From the NCBI RefSeq assembly GCF_013201605.1, contig NZ_CP053848.1, positions 62,001-126,000 of the forward strand: a stretch of DNA of 64,000 nucleotides, given 5' to 3'. The translations under genes were made by a program, and so were the position numbers. This DNA comes from Campylobacter ornithocola. Its GTDB lineage: Bacteria > Campylobacterota > Campylobacteria > Campylobacterales > Campylobacteraceae. The notes below the pieces were generated by a model. The model worked only from the letters and a program-made list of their open reading frames with translations, was not told where the DNA came from and searched no databases. This document shows, in pieces, positions 27,523 to 37,123 of the stretch; the first letter of the stretch is position 1, and each line of letters begins with the position of its first letter.

Positions 27523-28536
27523 ATGAGACATATTACAACTTCTGCTTATACACCAACAGAGTTTAGTATTGAAAATATCAGTGATACAGTGGCAAAAGTA
27601 AGTGCATGGCCTTTTGAAATCGGCTATGCTATTACTTTGGCGCACCCTTTGCGTCGTTTGCTTTATTCAAGTACGGTAGGTTTTGCTCCAACTGGAGTTA
27701 AAATCAAAGGCGTAGCACACGAATTTGATAGTATGCGTGGTATGCTTGAAGATGTAGCATTGTTTATTATCAATCTAAAAAAATTAAGATTTAAACTAAA
27801 AACAGATTCTGAAAAAGAAATTGTGACTTTTAGTTTTAAAGGACCAAAAGAAATTTGCGGAATAGACTTGAACAATGAAGTTGTTGAAGTTGTGAATGCA
27901 GATAGTTATCTTGCAACGATTAATGAAGATGCAGATTTAGAATTTACTTTAATCATCGAAAAGGGTATAGGTTATGTACCTTCTGAAGAAATTCAAAATT
28001 TCTTAGATTCTGAATTTATAGCACTTGATGCATTTTTTACTCCAGTAAAACATGCAGTTTATGATATAGAAAAGGTACTTTTTGAGGATAATCCAGATTA
28101 TGAAAAAGTTGTTTTTACAATCACAACAGATGGTCAAATTTCGCCAAGTGATGCTTTTAAAAATGCTTTAGAGGCAATGTATAAACAATTATCGGTGTTT
28201 GATAAAATCACTAATGCACAAAGTGCTATAAAAAACCAAGTACCAAGTAATGAAGTAGAGCATGTGAAATTACTTCAAAACATAACTGAGTTAAATTTAA
28301 GTGCAAGAAGTTTTAATTGCTTAGAAAAAGCAAATGTAATTTATATAGGTGAGCTTGCTTTAATGAGTGTAAGCGAACTTGCAGATTTGAAAAATCTAGG
28401 TAAAAAATCTTTAGATGAAATCAAAAACGTAATGGAAACCATAGGATTCCCTATAGGAAATTCAAAACTTAATGATAGTGCAAAAGAAACGCTAAAGAAA
28501 AAAATTACAGAATTAAAAGCACAAAATGAAGGATAA
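27523..28536 (+). CDS. rpoA: RNA polymerase alpha subunit
   Basis: Assembles RNA polymerase and contacts activators. The 337-residue protein has the N-terminal dimerisation domain ([37 protein letters not shown]) and the C-terminal domain with helix-hairpin-helix features ([47 protein letters not shown]). Standard length. Confidence 0.98.
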   Translation: MRHITTSAYTPTEFSIENISDTVAKVSAWPFEIGYAITLAHPLRRLLYSSTVGFAPTGVKIKGVAHEFDSMRGMLEDVALFIINLKKLRFKLKTDSEKEIVTFSFKGPKEICGIDLNNEVVEVVNADSYLATINEDADLEFTLIIEKGIGYVPSEEIQNFLDSEFIALDAFFTPVKHAVYDIEKVLFEDNPDYEKVVFTITTDGQISPSDAFKNALEAMYKQLSVFDKITNAQSAIKNQVPSNEVEHVKLLQNITELNLSARSFNCLEKANVIYIGELALMSVSELADLKNLGKKSLDEIKNVMETIGFPIGNSKLNDSAKETLKKKITELKAQNEG

Positions 28537-28539
28537 TCA

Positions 28540-28893
28540 ATGAGACATAGACATGGATATAGAAAGTTGGGTCGCACTTCTACTCACCGTGCGGCCTTAT
28601 TAAAAAACCTTACCATTGCTATCATTAAAGCAGGTAAAATAGAAACAACATTACCTAAAGCAAAAGAATTAAGAGGTTATGTTGAAAGATTAATTACTCG
28701 TGCAAGAAAAGGTGATTTTAATGCTCATAGAGCGGTATTTGCCAGCTTGCAAGATAAAGAGGCTACAAATAAACTTGTAACTGAAATTGCACCTAAATTT
28801 GCAGATAGAAATGGTGGTTATACTAGAATTATCAAAACAAGAATTCGTCGCGGTGACGCTGCAGAAATGGCTTTTATAGAATTTGTAGCTTAA
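28540..28893 (+). CDS. rplQ: 50S ribosomal protein L17
   Basis: Last gene of the alpha operon. The 117-residue sequence begins [24 protein letters not shown] and ends with [26 protein letters not shown]. It starts three bases after rpoA and is followed by a clear terminator. Confidence 0.98.
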   Translation: MRHRHGYRKLGRTSTHRAALLKNLTIAIIKAGKIETTLPKAKELRGYVERLITRARKGDFNAHRAVFASLQDKEATNKLVTEIAPKFADRNGGYTRIIKTRIRRGDAAEMAFIEFVA

Positions 28894-28896
28894 TTT

Positions 28897-28924
28897 ATCC
28901 TAGCGTTAGCTAGGATTCTTTTTG
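28897..28924 (+). terminator. Rho-independent terminator of the alpha operon
   Basis: ATCCTAGC pairs perfectly with GCTAGGAT around a GTTA loop and is followed by TCTTTTTG. Textbook intrinsic terminator directly after rplQ. Confidence 0.9.
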
Positions 28925-28966
28925 TTTGAATTTGGTTTATTGTTATTTTTCAAATATCTTTTAGAA

Positions 28967-28980
28967 AGTATTATAATACT
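28967..28980 (+). promoter_or_regulatory. 14-base perfect palindrome containing a TATAAT
   Basis: AGTATTATAATACT equals its own reverse complement and contains a -10-like TATAAT at 28972-28977, 178 bases upstream of hisG. It could be an operator overlapping a promoter for the his operon or chance in AT-rich DNA. The remaining DNA up to hisG shows no gene. Confidence 0.3.
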
Positions 28981-29123
28981 CATCTAGATTGCTTATCGAT
29001 TTTCATTTTTTAATATTTTTATTACTACATTTTTAACCTTACTTTATAAAAATATAAAAACAAAAACTCAATCAAATTATAAAAAATATGATTTTTAGCT
29101 AAAAAATCAACTACTTATGCTAA

Positions 29124-29129
29124 TATAAT
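29124..29129 (+). promoter_or_regulatory. -10 element of the his operon
   Basis: TATAAT 26 bases upstream of the hisG ATG, with T-rich DNA around it and no good -35, the typical Campylobacter form. The leader would be short, leaving no room for a classical histidine attenuator. Confidence 0.6.
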
Positions 29130-29154
29130 CTTTTTTATCAATCAAGGATTAAAA

Positions 29155-30054
29155 ATGCAAGAAAATTCAAGATTACGCATAGCTATACAAAAATCAGGTC
29201 GTTTAAGTAAAGATTCTATTGCCTTGCTTGAGTCTATAGGCGTAAAACTTCGCATACACGATCAAAGTTTGATTGCTTTTTCTACCAATTTACCTATTGA
29301 TCTGCTTAGGGTAAGAGATGATGATATACCAGGATTAATTTTTGATGGAGTAGTAGATCTTGGCATAGTTGGAGAAAATGTTTTAGAAGAAAATGAACTA
29401 GAAAGAAAATCAAAAAACGAAAATGCAGATTTTATAATGCTTAAAAAGCTTGATTTTGGTGGGTGTCGTTTGTCTTTGGCATTACCAGAAAAGTGTGAAT
29501 ATAAAGGTATAGAAAGTTTTAAAAATTTACGTATAGCAACTTCTTATCCACAGCTTTTAAAACGTTTTATGGAAGAAAATAACATTCCCTATAAAACTTG
29601 TATGCTAACAGGTTCGGTTGAAGTGGCACCAAGTGCAAATTTAGCTGATGGAATTTGTGATTTAGTTTCAAGTGGAGCTACTTTAAAAGCAAATGGACTT
29701 AAAGAAGTTATGGTAATTTATAAATCTAAAGCTTGTATTATTCAAAGAAAAGAAAGTTTGGTTTTACATAAACAAGAATTAATTGATAAATTGCTCATTA
29801 GGATTAATGGAGTTATGCAAGCAAGAGAATCAAAATACATTATGCTACATGCTCCTATTGAAAAACTAGAAAAAATCACAGCTTTATTGCCAGGTGTTGA
29901 AAAACCTACGATTTTACCTTTAGAAAATGATAAAGCTAGAGTGGCACTCCATATGGTAAGTCAAGAAAATTTATTTTGGGAAACTATGGAAGCTTTGAAA
30001 AAAGAAGGTGCAAGTGCGATTTTAGTTTTGCCTATCGAAAAAATGCTATCTTAA
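29155..30054 (+). CDS. hisG: ATP phosphoribosyltransferase, long form
   Basis: First step of histidine synthesis: joins ATP and PRPP. The 299-residue length and the C-terminal domain ([26 protein letters not shown]) identify the long, histidine-inhibited HisG that needs no HisZ. The catalytic part has [14 protein letters not shown] and [17 protein letters not shown] with the PRPP loop. AAGGA precedes the ATG; hisD follows after 9 bases. Confidence 0.96.
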   Translation: MQENSRLRIAIQKSGRLSKDSIALLESIGVKLRIHDQSLIAFSTNLPIDLLRVRDDDIPGLIFDGVVDLGIVGENVLEENELERKSKNENADFIMLKKLDFGGCRLSLALPEKCEYKGIESFKNLRIATSYPQLLKRFMEENNIPYKTCMLTGSVEVAPSANLADGICDLVSSGATLKANGLKEVMVIYKSKACIIQRKESLVLHKQELIDKLLIRINGVMQARESKYIMLHAPIEKLEKITALLPGVEKPTILPLENDKARVALHMVSQENLFWETMEALKKEGASAILVLPIEKMLS

Positions 30055-30063
30055 GGATAAAAA

Positions 30064-31344
30064 ATGCAAATACTTGATTTTGAAAAACTAAACAAAAACG
30101 AACAAGAACTAACACTAAAACGCCCTGCTATGAGTGCTAATACACAGGTTAAAACTATAGTAGAGCAAATCATTGAAGATGTTAAAATAAATGGCGATGA
30201 AGCCTTAAGACAAATGGCTGTAAAATTTGATAAAGTGGAGTTAGATTCTATTAAGCTAAGTGATGAAGAACTTCAAAATTTAGCAGAGCAAATTGATGAT
30301 GAGTTAAAACAAGCTATCAAGATAGCGTATGAAAATATCTATAGATTTCATAAAGCCCAAGAGAGTGAAATTATAGAAGTACAAACATTTGAAGGAGTAA
30401 CTTGTAAAGTACTAACAAGAGCTATTGAAAAAGTAGGACTTTATATACCAGGGGGATTGGCACCACTTTTTTCAACTGCACTAATGCTAGCTATCCCAGC
30501 TAAAATAGCAAAATGTAAATTTATAGCCTTAGCTTCTCCAGCTCCATTACACCCTGCTATTGCTTTTGTAGCAAAACTTTGTGAAGTCGATGCAGTGTAT
30601 CAAATAGGTGGAGCAGGAGCCATAGCAGCACTAGCTTATGGAACACAAAGCGTGCAAAAAGTAGATAAAATTTTTGGCCCAGGAAATGCCTTTGTAACAG
30701 AAGCTAAAAAGCAAGTTAATAATCACGGGGTAGCTATTGATATGCAAGCAGGACCTTCAGAAGTACTTGTTTTAGCAGATGAGTTTGCTAATGCCAAATT
30801 TATAGCTTCAGACTTACTCTCGCAAGCTGAACATGGAGCAGATTCTCAAGCTATTTTAGTTTGTACAAGTGAAAAACTAGCCAAAGAAGTAGATAGAGAA
30901 GTTGCTTTACAGCTTGAAAAACTCTCGCGTAAAGAAATCGCTTCAAAATCCTTAGTGCATTCTAAAATTATTCTTGCAAAAGATATAAAACATGCTATAA
31001 GTATTTCAAATGACTATGCGCCAGAGCATTTGATCATTCATACACAAAATCCATCTAACTTGCTTGATGATATTATGCACGCAGGTTCAGTATTTTTAGG
31101 CGAGTATTCTCCAGAATCTATGGGAGATTATGCAAGCGGAACAAATCATGTATTGCCAACTTATGGTTTTACTAAGTCTTATTCTTCTTTGGGACTTGCT
31201 GATTTTATGAAAAGAATGACCGTACAAGAACTTAGTAAAGAAGGCTTTAAAAAACTCGGACCTGTGGTGGAAATTTTAGCAGCAGCTGAAGGGCTTGATG
31301 GACATAAAAATGCTGTAAGTTTGAGATTAGAAAGTCTAAAATGA
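30064..31344 (+). CDS. hisD: Histidinol dehydrogenase
   Basis: Oxidises histidinol to histidine in two NAD-dependent steps, using zinc. The 426-residue protein contains [44 protein letters not shown], the zinc region [13 protein letters not shown] and YAPEHLIIH. The last 4 bases overlap the hisB start (ATGA). Confidence 0.97.
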   Translation: MQILDFEKLNKNEQELTLKRPAMSANTQVKTIVEQIIEDVKINGDEALRQMAVKFDKVELDSIKLSDEELQNLAEQIDDELKQAIKIAYENIYRFHKAQESEIIEVQTFEGVTCKVLTRAIEKVGLYIPGGLAPLFSTALMLAIPAKIAKCKFIALASPAPLHPAIAFVAKLCEVDAVYQIGGAGAIAALAYGTQSVQKVDKIFGPGNAFVTEAKKQVNNHGVAIDMQAGPSEVLVLADEFANAKFIASDLLSQAEHGADSQAILVCTSEKLAKEVDREVALQLEKLSRKEIASKSLVHSKIILAKDIKHAISISNDYAPEHLIIHTQNPSNLLDDIMHAGSVFLGEYSPESMGDYASGTNHVLPTYGFTKSYSSLGLADFMKRMTVQELSKEGFKKLGPVVEILAAAEGLDGHKNAVSLRLESLK

Positions 31345-32408
31345 GTACAAAAATTTTATTTATCGATAGAGATGGTACGCTTATTGATGAGCCAAAAGAT
31401 GATTTTCAAATTGATTCTTTAGAAAAGCTCGAGTTTGAAAAAGGTGCTATCAATGCACTTTTAAAGTTAAAAAATTTTGGTTTTAAATTCGTTATGGTGA
31501 GTAATCAAGATGGTCTAGGTACAAATTCTTTCCCTAAGGAAAATTTTGACAAGGCTCATGAAAAAATGCTAAGTATTTTTCAAAGTTGTGGCATAGAATT
31601 TGAAGATATTTTTATTTGCCCACATTTTGAGTATGAAAATTGTGCTTGTAGAAAACCAAAAACCGCTATGCTTGAAAACTATATTAATAACAAACTTTAT
31701 GATAAAAATAAAAGCTTTGTTATAGGCGATAGAGATAGTGATATGCTTTTGGCACAAAATCTTGAAATTCAAGGTTTAAAATATGATAAAAATGACTTTA
31801 ACTGGGAGCAAATCGCTGATTTTATTTTGCAAAATTACCGCTGTGCTTTTATTGAACGCAATACCAAAGAAACTCAAATTCAAGTTAAAATAGCTTTTAA
31901 TGAAAAAGCAAAAGCTGATATAAAAACAAATATTGCCTTTTTTGATCATATGTTAGAGCAAATTGCTACGCATGCAAATATATCTTTAGAAATTAAATGC
32001 AAAGGGGATTTAGAAGTCGATGAACATCACAGCGTAGAAGATGTAGCACTTGCTTTAGGCGAAGCTATCAAAACAGCACTAGATCAAAAAATAGGCATTG
32101 CAAGATATGGCTTTGTTTTGCCTATGGATGAGTGTTTGGCAAGCTGTGCGATTGACTTTTGCAATAGACCGCATTTAGTTTATAAGGCTAAATTTAAAAA
32201 AGAAAAGCTTGGAGAATTAAGCACAGAAATGATAGAGCATTTTTTTTACTCACTAAGCTATGCTATGGGGGCAAGTTTGCATTTAAAAGTTAAAGGTAAA
32301 AACGATCATCACAAAGCCGAAGGACTTTTTAAAGCCTTTGCAAGAGCTTTAAAGATGGCTATAAAAATAGAAAATGAAAACCTAGCAAGCTCTAAAGGAG
32401 TGATATGA
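31341..32408 (+). CDS. hisB: Bifunctional histidinol-phosphatase / imidazoleglycerol-phosphate dehydratase
   Basis: Performs steps 7 and 9 of histidine synthesis. The N-terminal ~160 residues are a HAD phosphatase ([20 protein letters not shown], zinc cluster [22 protein letters not shown]). The C-terminal ~190 residues are the dehydratase with its metal sites [14 protein letters not shown] and [16 protein letters not shown]. The last codons share the ATGA overlap with the restriction endonuclease gene, and AAGGAG inside hisB serves as that gene's ribosome site. Confidence 0.97.
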   Translation: MSTKILFIDRDGTLIDEPKDDFQIDSLEKLEFEKGAINALLKLKNFGFKFVMVSNQDGLGTNSFPKENFDKAHEKMLSIFQSCGIEFEDIFICPHFEYENCACRKPKTAMLENYINNKLYDKNKSFVIGDRDSDMLLAQNLEIQGLKYDKNDFNWEQIADFILQNYRCAFIERNTKETQIQVKIAFNEKAKADIKTNIAFFDHMLEQIATHANISLEIKCKGDLEVDEHHSVEDVALALGEAIKTALDQKIGIARYGFVLPMDECLASCAIDFCNRPHLVYKAKFKKEKLGELSTEMIEHFFYSLSYAMGASLHLKVKGKNDHHKAEGLFKAFARALKMAIKIENENLASSKGVI

Positions 32409-32410
32409 AA
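32401..32410 (+). repeat. Left copy of 10-base direct repeat bounding the restriction-modification pair
   Basis: TGATATGAAA spans the hisB stop and endonuclease start. The identical 10 bases recur at 34072-34081 across the methyltransferase stop and hisH start. Collapsing the two copies would leave hisB directly coupled to hisH. Confidence 0.7.
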
Positions 32411-33244
32411 AATGAACTTAGTTTTGAAAAATTTATAAATAGTTTGCAAGCCACAAATAGACATTTAGATTTTTATGTAGATTGGGAAAAATGCTTAAGA
32501 AATAAAAATAAAATTAGCATCTATCTTAATCATTTAAATTTTCTACTAGGAAAAAGCGAAAATGAATTAAGGCAATCTATAGAAGAACTTTTTGAAGAAT
32601 ATCCAAAAGCTTTTAATGTTTTAAATGTATTAATTGCGGTTAGAGATAAAGATAAAAAGGACATTGTTATAAATCAATTTTCAAATTTTGTATCTTTGGA
32701 AGGGTATTTTAAAAATTCAGATAGTGTTTATAATTTTATTTGCGAAACAGGCTTGTTAGAAATTTTTTCTACTCATGAGATTAAAAATTTAAATGATTAT
32801 GTATTCGGAATAGAAGTGGGGCTTGATACTAATGCGAGAAAAAATCGTAGTGGTAAAATAATGGAAATGCAATTAAAAGAAATTTTTACTCCACATTGTT
32901 TAAAATTTGAAGAGCAGGTAAATATTAAAAAATTTCCTGAACTTCATAAAGCTTTTGGTGAAGATATAAAAAAATTTGATTTTGTAATTTTTGCTTCTAA
33001 AAAAACTTATTTTATAGAATGTAATTTTTATGCAGGTGCGGGAAGTAAATTAAATGAAGTTGCCAGAGCTTATCAAGAACTAGCTCCTAAATTTGATCGG
33101 TTTTCTCAATATGAATTTATATGGATAACAGATGGTCAAGGTTGGTTAAAAGCTAAAAATAAACTTGAAGAAGCTTATAAAAAAGTAGAAATTTATAATC
33201 TTTCTAATATTAATGATTTTATCTTAAAGGTAAAAAATGTCTAA
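32405..33244 (+). CDS. Type II restriction endonuclease, DpnII/MboI/HpyIII family (predicted GATC)
   Basis: Predicted to cut unmethylated GATC. The 279-residue protein has the family N-terminus ([11 protein letters not shown] near residue 20) and [14 protein letters not shown]. The catalytic region is [20 protein letters not shown] at residues 191-210, followed by [16 protein letters not shown]; Asp192 and Glu205 with Asn207 stand for the PD-(D/E)xK site in the E-x-N form I recall for this family. Its start overlaps hisB by 4 bases, and its end overlaps the methyltransferase by 8. No frameshift or stop, so it looks functional. Specificity is inferred from family similarity. Confidence 0.85.
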   Translation: MKNELSFEKFINSLQATNRHLDFYVDWEKCLRNKNKISIYLNHLNFLLGKSENELRQSIEELFEEYPKAFNVLNVLIAVRDKDKKDIVINQFSNFVSLEGYFKNSDSVYNFICETGLLEIFSTHEIKNLNDYVFGIEVGLDTNARKNRSGKIMEMQLKEIFTPHCLKFEEQVNIKKFPELHKAFGEDIKKFDFVIFASKKTYFIECNFYAGAGSKLNEVARAYQELAPKFDRFSQYEFIWITDGQGWLKAKNKLEEAYKKVEIYNLSNINDFILKVKNV

Positions 33245-34079
33245 GTCTATTTTTACAAGTAAAGATAAACTTTTTCAGCTTTATCAAGATGATTGTAATA
33301 AATTATTACCTCAATTTGAAAATCAAATTGATCTAATTTTTGCAGATCCCCCTTATTTTTTGTCTAATGATGGCTTGAGTATCCAAAGTGGTAAAATAGT
33401 AAGTGTAAATAAGGGGCAATGGGATAAAGGTGATGATATTGAAAAAATAGATGAATTTAACTTAAAATGGCTTTCAAATGCAAAAATAGCACTTAAAGAT
33501 ACTGGAAGTATTTTAATAAGCGGAACTTATCATAATATTTTTTCTCTTGGCAGAATTTTACAAAAACTTGATTTTAAAATTTTAAATATTATTACTTGGC
33601 AAAAAACTAATCCACCGCCTAATTTTTCCTGTAGATACTTAACTCATTCTACAGAACAAATTATATGGGCTAGAAAAAGTCTTAAACATAAACATATATT
33701 TAATTATGAGTTGATGAAAAAATTAAATGAAAATAAGCAAATGCGAGATGTGTGGCAATTTAGCGCTATAGCTCCGTGGGAAAAAAATAATGGCAAACAC
33801 CCCACCCAAAAGCCACTACCTTTACTTGTTAGATTAATTTTAATGGCAAGTAATGAAAATTCGTTAATTTGCGATCCATTTAGTGGAAGTTCGACTACAG
33901 GGATTGCAGCTAATTTATTAAATAGAAAATTTATAGGTTTTGAAAAAGAAGATGATTTTATTAAAATTTCTGTAAATCGTAAAATAGAGTTAGAGAAAAA
34001 TTTTCAAATGATTAAAAACAAGATTAACGACTTGAAAGTTTTAACAAAAGCAAATTTATTTCAAGAGAGAATGATATGA
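33237..34079 (+). CDS. DNA adenine methyltransferase, beta class, partner of the GATC endonuclease
   Basis: Predicted N6-adenine methylase protecting GATC from the adjacent endonuclease. The 280-residue protein has the beta-class order: catalytic DPPY at residues 37-40 (LIFADPPYFLSND), a central target-recognition part, HPTQKP near 188, and the AdoMet loop DPFSGSSTTG at 213-222. It resembles DpnA/HpyIII methylases. It overlaps the endonuclease by 8 bases and hisH by 4. There is no second methylase, unlike the two-methylase DpnII system. Confidence 0.9.
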   Translation: MSKSIFTSKDKLFQLYQDDCNKLLPQFENQIDLIFADPPYFLSNDGLSIQSGKIVSVNKGQWDKGDDIEKIDEFNLKWLSNAKIALKDTGSILISGTYHNIFSLGRILQKLDFKILNIITWQKTNPPPNFSCRYLTHSTEQIIWARKSLKHKHIFNYELMKKLNENKQMRDVWQFSAIAPWEKNNGKHPTQKPLPLLVRLILMASNENSLICDPFSGSSTTGIAANLLNRKFIGFEKEDDFIKISVNRKIELEKNFQMIKNKINDLKVLTKANLFQERMI

Positions 34080-34081
34080 AA
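34072..34081 (+). repeat. Right copy of 10-base direct repeat bounding the restriction-modification pair
   Basis: TGATATGAAA across the methyltransferase stop and the hisH start, identical to 32401-32410 and 1671 bases from it. Flanking bases differ, which makes a precise insertion boundary plausible. Confidence 0.7.
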
Positions 34082-34657
34082 CTAGCCATTATAGATACAG
34101 GTTGTGCAAATTTAGCTTCTTTGAAATTTGCCCTTGATCGTTTAGGACAAAAAAGCATTATCACGCACGATTTAAAAGAACTCTCACAAGCAGATAAGCT
34201 TTTACTCCCTGGAGTTGGTACAGCAGCTAAGGCAATGAGTAATTTAAGAGTGTTAAATTTAGAAAATTTTATCCAAACTACCACAAAACCACTTTTGGGT
34301 ATTTGTCTTGGTATGCAAATTCTAGGTGAATTTTCAGAAGAATTACACCAAAAAACACTCGGTATTGTGTCTTTTGAAACTCAAAAATTTCAAGAAAAAG
34401 TAAATTTTACTTTCCCGCATATGGGGTGGAATCAAGTCTTTAGCTCACATGAACTTTTTAAGGGTTTAAACGGAGCTTATTTTTATTTTGTGCATAGTTA
34501 TTGTGTGAGTTTAAATGAATACACTATCGCAGAGTGTGAATACTCTATTAAATTTAGTGCAAGCGTAAATAAAGACAATTTTTATGGCGTGCAGTTTCAC
34601 CCTGAAAGAAGTGGCGAAGCAGGCGAAGTATTATTAAAAAATTTCATAAATATGTAG
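34076..34657 (+). CDS. hisH: Imidazole glycerol phosphate synthase, glutaminase subunit
   Basis: Supplies ammonia from glutamine to HisF. The 193-residue class I amidotransferase shows the nucleophile motif KPLLGICLGMQILG (Cys near residue 76), YFVHSY, and the catalytic FHPERSGEAG. The ATG overlaps the methyltransferase stop (ATGA), so its translation now depends on ribosomes leaving the methyltransferase gene. Confidence 0.96.
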   Translation: MKLAIIDTGCANLASLKFALDRLGQKSIITHDLKELSQADKLLLPGVGTAAKAMSNLRVLNLENFIQTTTKPLLGICLGMQILGEFSEELHQKTLGIVSFETQKFQEKVNFTFPHMGWNQVFSSHELFKGLNGAYFYFVHSYCVSLNEYTIAECEYSIKFSASVNKDNFYGVQFHPERSGEAGEVLLKNFINM

Positions 34658-34663
34658 GTAAAA

Positions 34664-35395
34664 ATGCAAACTCAAATCATTCCAGCATTAGACTTAATCG
34701 ATGGCAAGGTGGTAAGACTTTTTAAAGGTGATTATGCTAAAAAGCAAGAATACAGCTTCGATCCTTTAGCTAAATTTCAAGAGTATGGGGCTCAAGGTGT
34801 AGCTTGGCTTCACTTGGTAGATTTAAGTGGTGCAAAAGATCCTAGTAAAAGACAACTTAAACTCATAGAAAAATTAGCTTCTAAAATCAAAGTAAATTTA
34901 CAAGTAGGTGGAGGAATTCGAACTAAAGATGAGATTAAAGCTTTATTTGATAGTGGTGTTAAACGCGTAGTTATAGGCTCTTTAGCGGTTAAAAATAAAG
35001 CCTTTACACAAGAAATTTTAGATGATTTTGGTGTAGAAAATATAGTCTTAGCACTTGATAGTGTTTGCATTAAAGGCGAGTTTTTTGTAGCTATTGATGC
35101 ATGGAGTAAAACAAGTGATGAAAGTTTGTTTGAACTTTTAAATTTTTATAAAGATATAAAGCATATTTTATGCACAGATATTTCTAAAGATGGTACGATG
35201 AGTGGAGCAAATATCACTTTATATAAAGTTTTACATGAAAAATTCCCACATTTGCAAACTCAAGCAAGTGGAGGCGTTGCAAGTTTAGAAGATTTTAAAA
35301 AGTTAAATGGCATAGTAAGTGGTATCATCGTGGGTAAAGCCTTGCTTGATGGAGAATTTAGCATAAAGGAAGCAGTAAAGTGTCTAGTAAAATAA
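34664..35395 (+). CDS. hisA: Phosphoribosyl-formimino-AICAR-phosphate isomerase
   Basis: Fourth step of histidine synthesis, an Amadori rearrangement on a TIM barrel. The 243-residue protein has the paired half-barrel aspartates in [15 protein letters not shown] and [15 protein letters not shown], and phosphate loops LQVGGGIRT and ASGGVAS. The 3' end overlaps the hrgA-like gene by 16 bases. Confidence 0.96.
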   Translation: MQTQIIPALDLIDGKVVRLFKGDYAKKQEYSFDPLAKFQEYGAQGVAWLHLVDLSGAKDPSKRQLKLIEKLASKIKVNLQVGGGIRTKDEIKALFDSGVKRVVIGSLAVKNKAFTQEILDDFGVENIVLALDSVCIKGEFFVAIDAWSKTSDESLFELLNFYKDIKHILCTDISKDGTMSGANITLYKVLHEKFPHLQTQASGGVASLEDFKKLNGIVSGIIVGKALLDGEFSIKEAVKCLVK

Positions 35396-36345
35396 CTTAT
35401 AAAGAATTGATTTTAGAAGTTTTAAAACATACTAAAAAACCTTTAGGAGTGAGTGAAATTTGGCAAGAAGCTTGCAAAAAGGGTTTAGATAAAAAACTCA
35501 CTAGTATAGGACAAACACCCATAGCTACTTTAGGTGCTATAGTTTATATAGACATAAAAGAATTGCAAGATAGTTCTTTGTTTGTTAAAGTTTCTCAAAA
35601 ACCTACTACATTTTGGCTAAGAGAAAGACAAAATGAGCTTTTAAATATTGATTTTTCAAATCAAACTGAAAAAGAGCTAGAAAAACAAGAAAAAAACAAA
35701 TTTCATGAAAGGGATTTACATCCTTTACTTGTAAAATATTTATATGAAAATTCTGATTTTAGATTAAATTGCAAAACAATCTACCATGAAAAAAGCAAAA
35801 AAAGTGAAAGTGGCAAAGATAAATGGAATTATCCTGATGTAGTAGGGGTGTATTTTCCATATGATGATTATCAAAAAGAAACCTTAGGACTTTTGGAAAA
35901 TCTTAAACAAAATAGCTATAAGATTTTTTCTTTTGAGCTTAAAATAGGTATTAATTTTTCAAATTTAAAAGAATATTATTTTCAAGCTGTTAGTAATTCT
36001 AGCTGGGCAAATGAAGGTTATTTGGTAGTATTAAAAGAAATCGATAGCGAGGTTTTAAGTGAACTTAGAAGGCTTAATCAAAGTTTTGGTATAGGCGTGA
36101 TCAAGCTTGATAGCAAAGATATTTTAAACTCAAAAATTCTTCTTAGTGCAAGAGAAAGAGAGTTAGATATACAAACCATAGATATGCTTATAGATAAAAA
36201 TGAAAATTTTAAAGAATTTATAGATGATATAAATAAACAAATAAAAGTAGGCGTAGAGGCTAAAATTCATGCAAAATTTGATGAGGTTAAGAGTGATGAA
36301 CAAATGCAAAAACACCTTAAAGAAAAATGTATTTTGGAGAAATAA
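35380..36345 (+). CDS. hrgA: HrgA-like protein: HARE-HTH domain fused to a PD-(D/E)xK nuclease-like domain
   Basis: Predicted DNA-binding, possibly restriction-type protein. Residues 5-80 form a HARE-HTH winged helix ([26 protein letters not shown] through TTFWLRER). The rest contains [15 protein letters not shown] near 109, [11 protein letters not shown] at 149 and [10 protein letters not shown] at 182; Asp153, Glu186 and Lys188 fit a PD-(D/E)xK site. In H. pylori hrgA is known as a gene that replaces the HpyIII endonuclease gene. The start is GTG at 35380 with AAGGA upstream. It overlaps hisA by 16 bases and abuts hisF. I recall an uncharacterised gene in this same slot in C. jejuni (Cj1602). 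Confidence 0.78.
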   Translation: MSSKITYKELILEVLKHTKKPLGVSEIWQEACKKGLDKKLTSIGQTPIATLGAIVYIDIKELQDSSLFVKVSQKPTTFWLRERQNELLNIDFSNQTEKELEKQEKNKFHERDLHPLLVKYLYENSDFRLNCKTIYHEKSKKSESGKDKWNYPDVVGVYFPYDDYQKETLGLLENLKQNSYKIFSFELKIGINFSNLKEYYFQAVSNSSWANEGYLVVLKEIDSEVLSELRRLNQSFGIGVIKLDSKDILNSKILLSARERELDIQTIDMLIDKNENFKEFIDDINKQIKVGVEAKIHAKFDEVKSDEQMQKHLKEKCILEK

Positions 36346-37113
36346 ATGCTCGCAAAACGTATAATCGCATGTTTGGATGTAAAAGATGGTAGAGTAGTTA
36401 AAGGTGTGCAGTTTAAAAATCATGAAGATATGGGCGATATCGTAGAACTTGCTAAGTTTTACTCACAAAATGGCATTGACGAACTTGTATTTTATGATAT
36501 ATCAGCTTCAGCTAAAAATGAACGCATTGATAGAGCTTGGGTAAGTAAAGTAGCACAAAATATCTCTATACCATTTTGCGTTGCAGGGGGTATAAAAAGC
36601 GAAGATGATGCAAAAGAGCTTTTAGCAAATGGTGCTGATAAAATTTCTATTAATTCTCCTGCTTTAAATGACCCTGATTTAATCTCACGCCTTGCAAAAA
36701 GCTTTGGAGTGCAGTGTGTGGTAGTAGGCATAGATACTTTTAAAGATGAAAATAACGAGCTTTTAGTATATAAATACACTGGAGATGAGAGTAAATCTCA
36801 TCATAGTGGCAAAAAAACGCTTGAGTGGGTAAAGCAAGTATGTGAACTAGGAGCTGGGGAAATAGTGCTAAATATGATGAATCAAGATGGCATGAGAAAG
36901 GGTTATGATCTTGATCAACTCGCTAAGGTTAGAAAGATTTGCCCAGTGCCTTTGGTAGCAAGTGGTGGAGCAGGGGCTAAAGAGCATTTTTTAGATGCTT
37001 TTAAACTCGGAGTTGATGGGGCTTTAGCAGCTTCAATTTTTCATAAAAAACTTATAGATATTAAAGAATTAAAACTATTTTTAAAAGATCAAGGCATACA
37101 AATTCGCATTTAA
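36346..37113 (+). CDS. hisF: Imidazole glycerol phosphate synthase, cyclase subunit
   Basis: Combines PRFAR with HisH-derived ammonia to yield IGP and AICAR. The 255-residue TIM barrel has the catalytic aspartates in [17 protein letters not shown] and [18 protein letters not shown]. The second Asp region reads NQDGM where many HisF proteins have DRDGT, a divergence, although the second catalytic Asp is kept. The start codon directly abuts the hrgA stop, with TTGGAG in hrgA as ribosome site. Confidence 0.94.
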   Translation: MLAKRIIACLDVKDGRVVKGVQFKNHEDMGDIVELAKFYSQNGIDELVFYDISASAKNERIDRAWVSKVAQNISIPFCVAGGIKSEDDAKELLANGADKISINSPALNDPDLISRLAKSFGVQCVVVGIDTFKDENNELLVYKYTGDESKSHHSGKKTLEWVKQVCELGAGEIVLNMMNQDGMRKGYDLDQLAKVRKICPVPLVASGGAGAKEHFLDAFKLGVDGALAASIFHKKLIDIKELKLFLKDQGIQIRI

Positions 37114-37123
37114 AAGGAAAGTT

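Noticed and set aside
28981-29123. Histidine leader peptide/attenuator before hisG
   Set aside because: No short frame with consecutive His codons and no terminator/antiterminator pair.
34024-34284. Minus-strand 86-codon frame over the methyltransferase-hisH junction as an antitoxin or controller protein
   Set aside because: No ribosome site and no HTH motif; it is a shadow of the two sense genes.
35380-36350. Direct repeats at the hrgA boundaries, like those around the R-M pair
   Set aside because: Only an AAATAA-type 6-base similarity is found, which is expected by chance in this AT-rich DNA.
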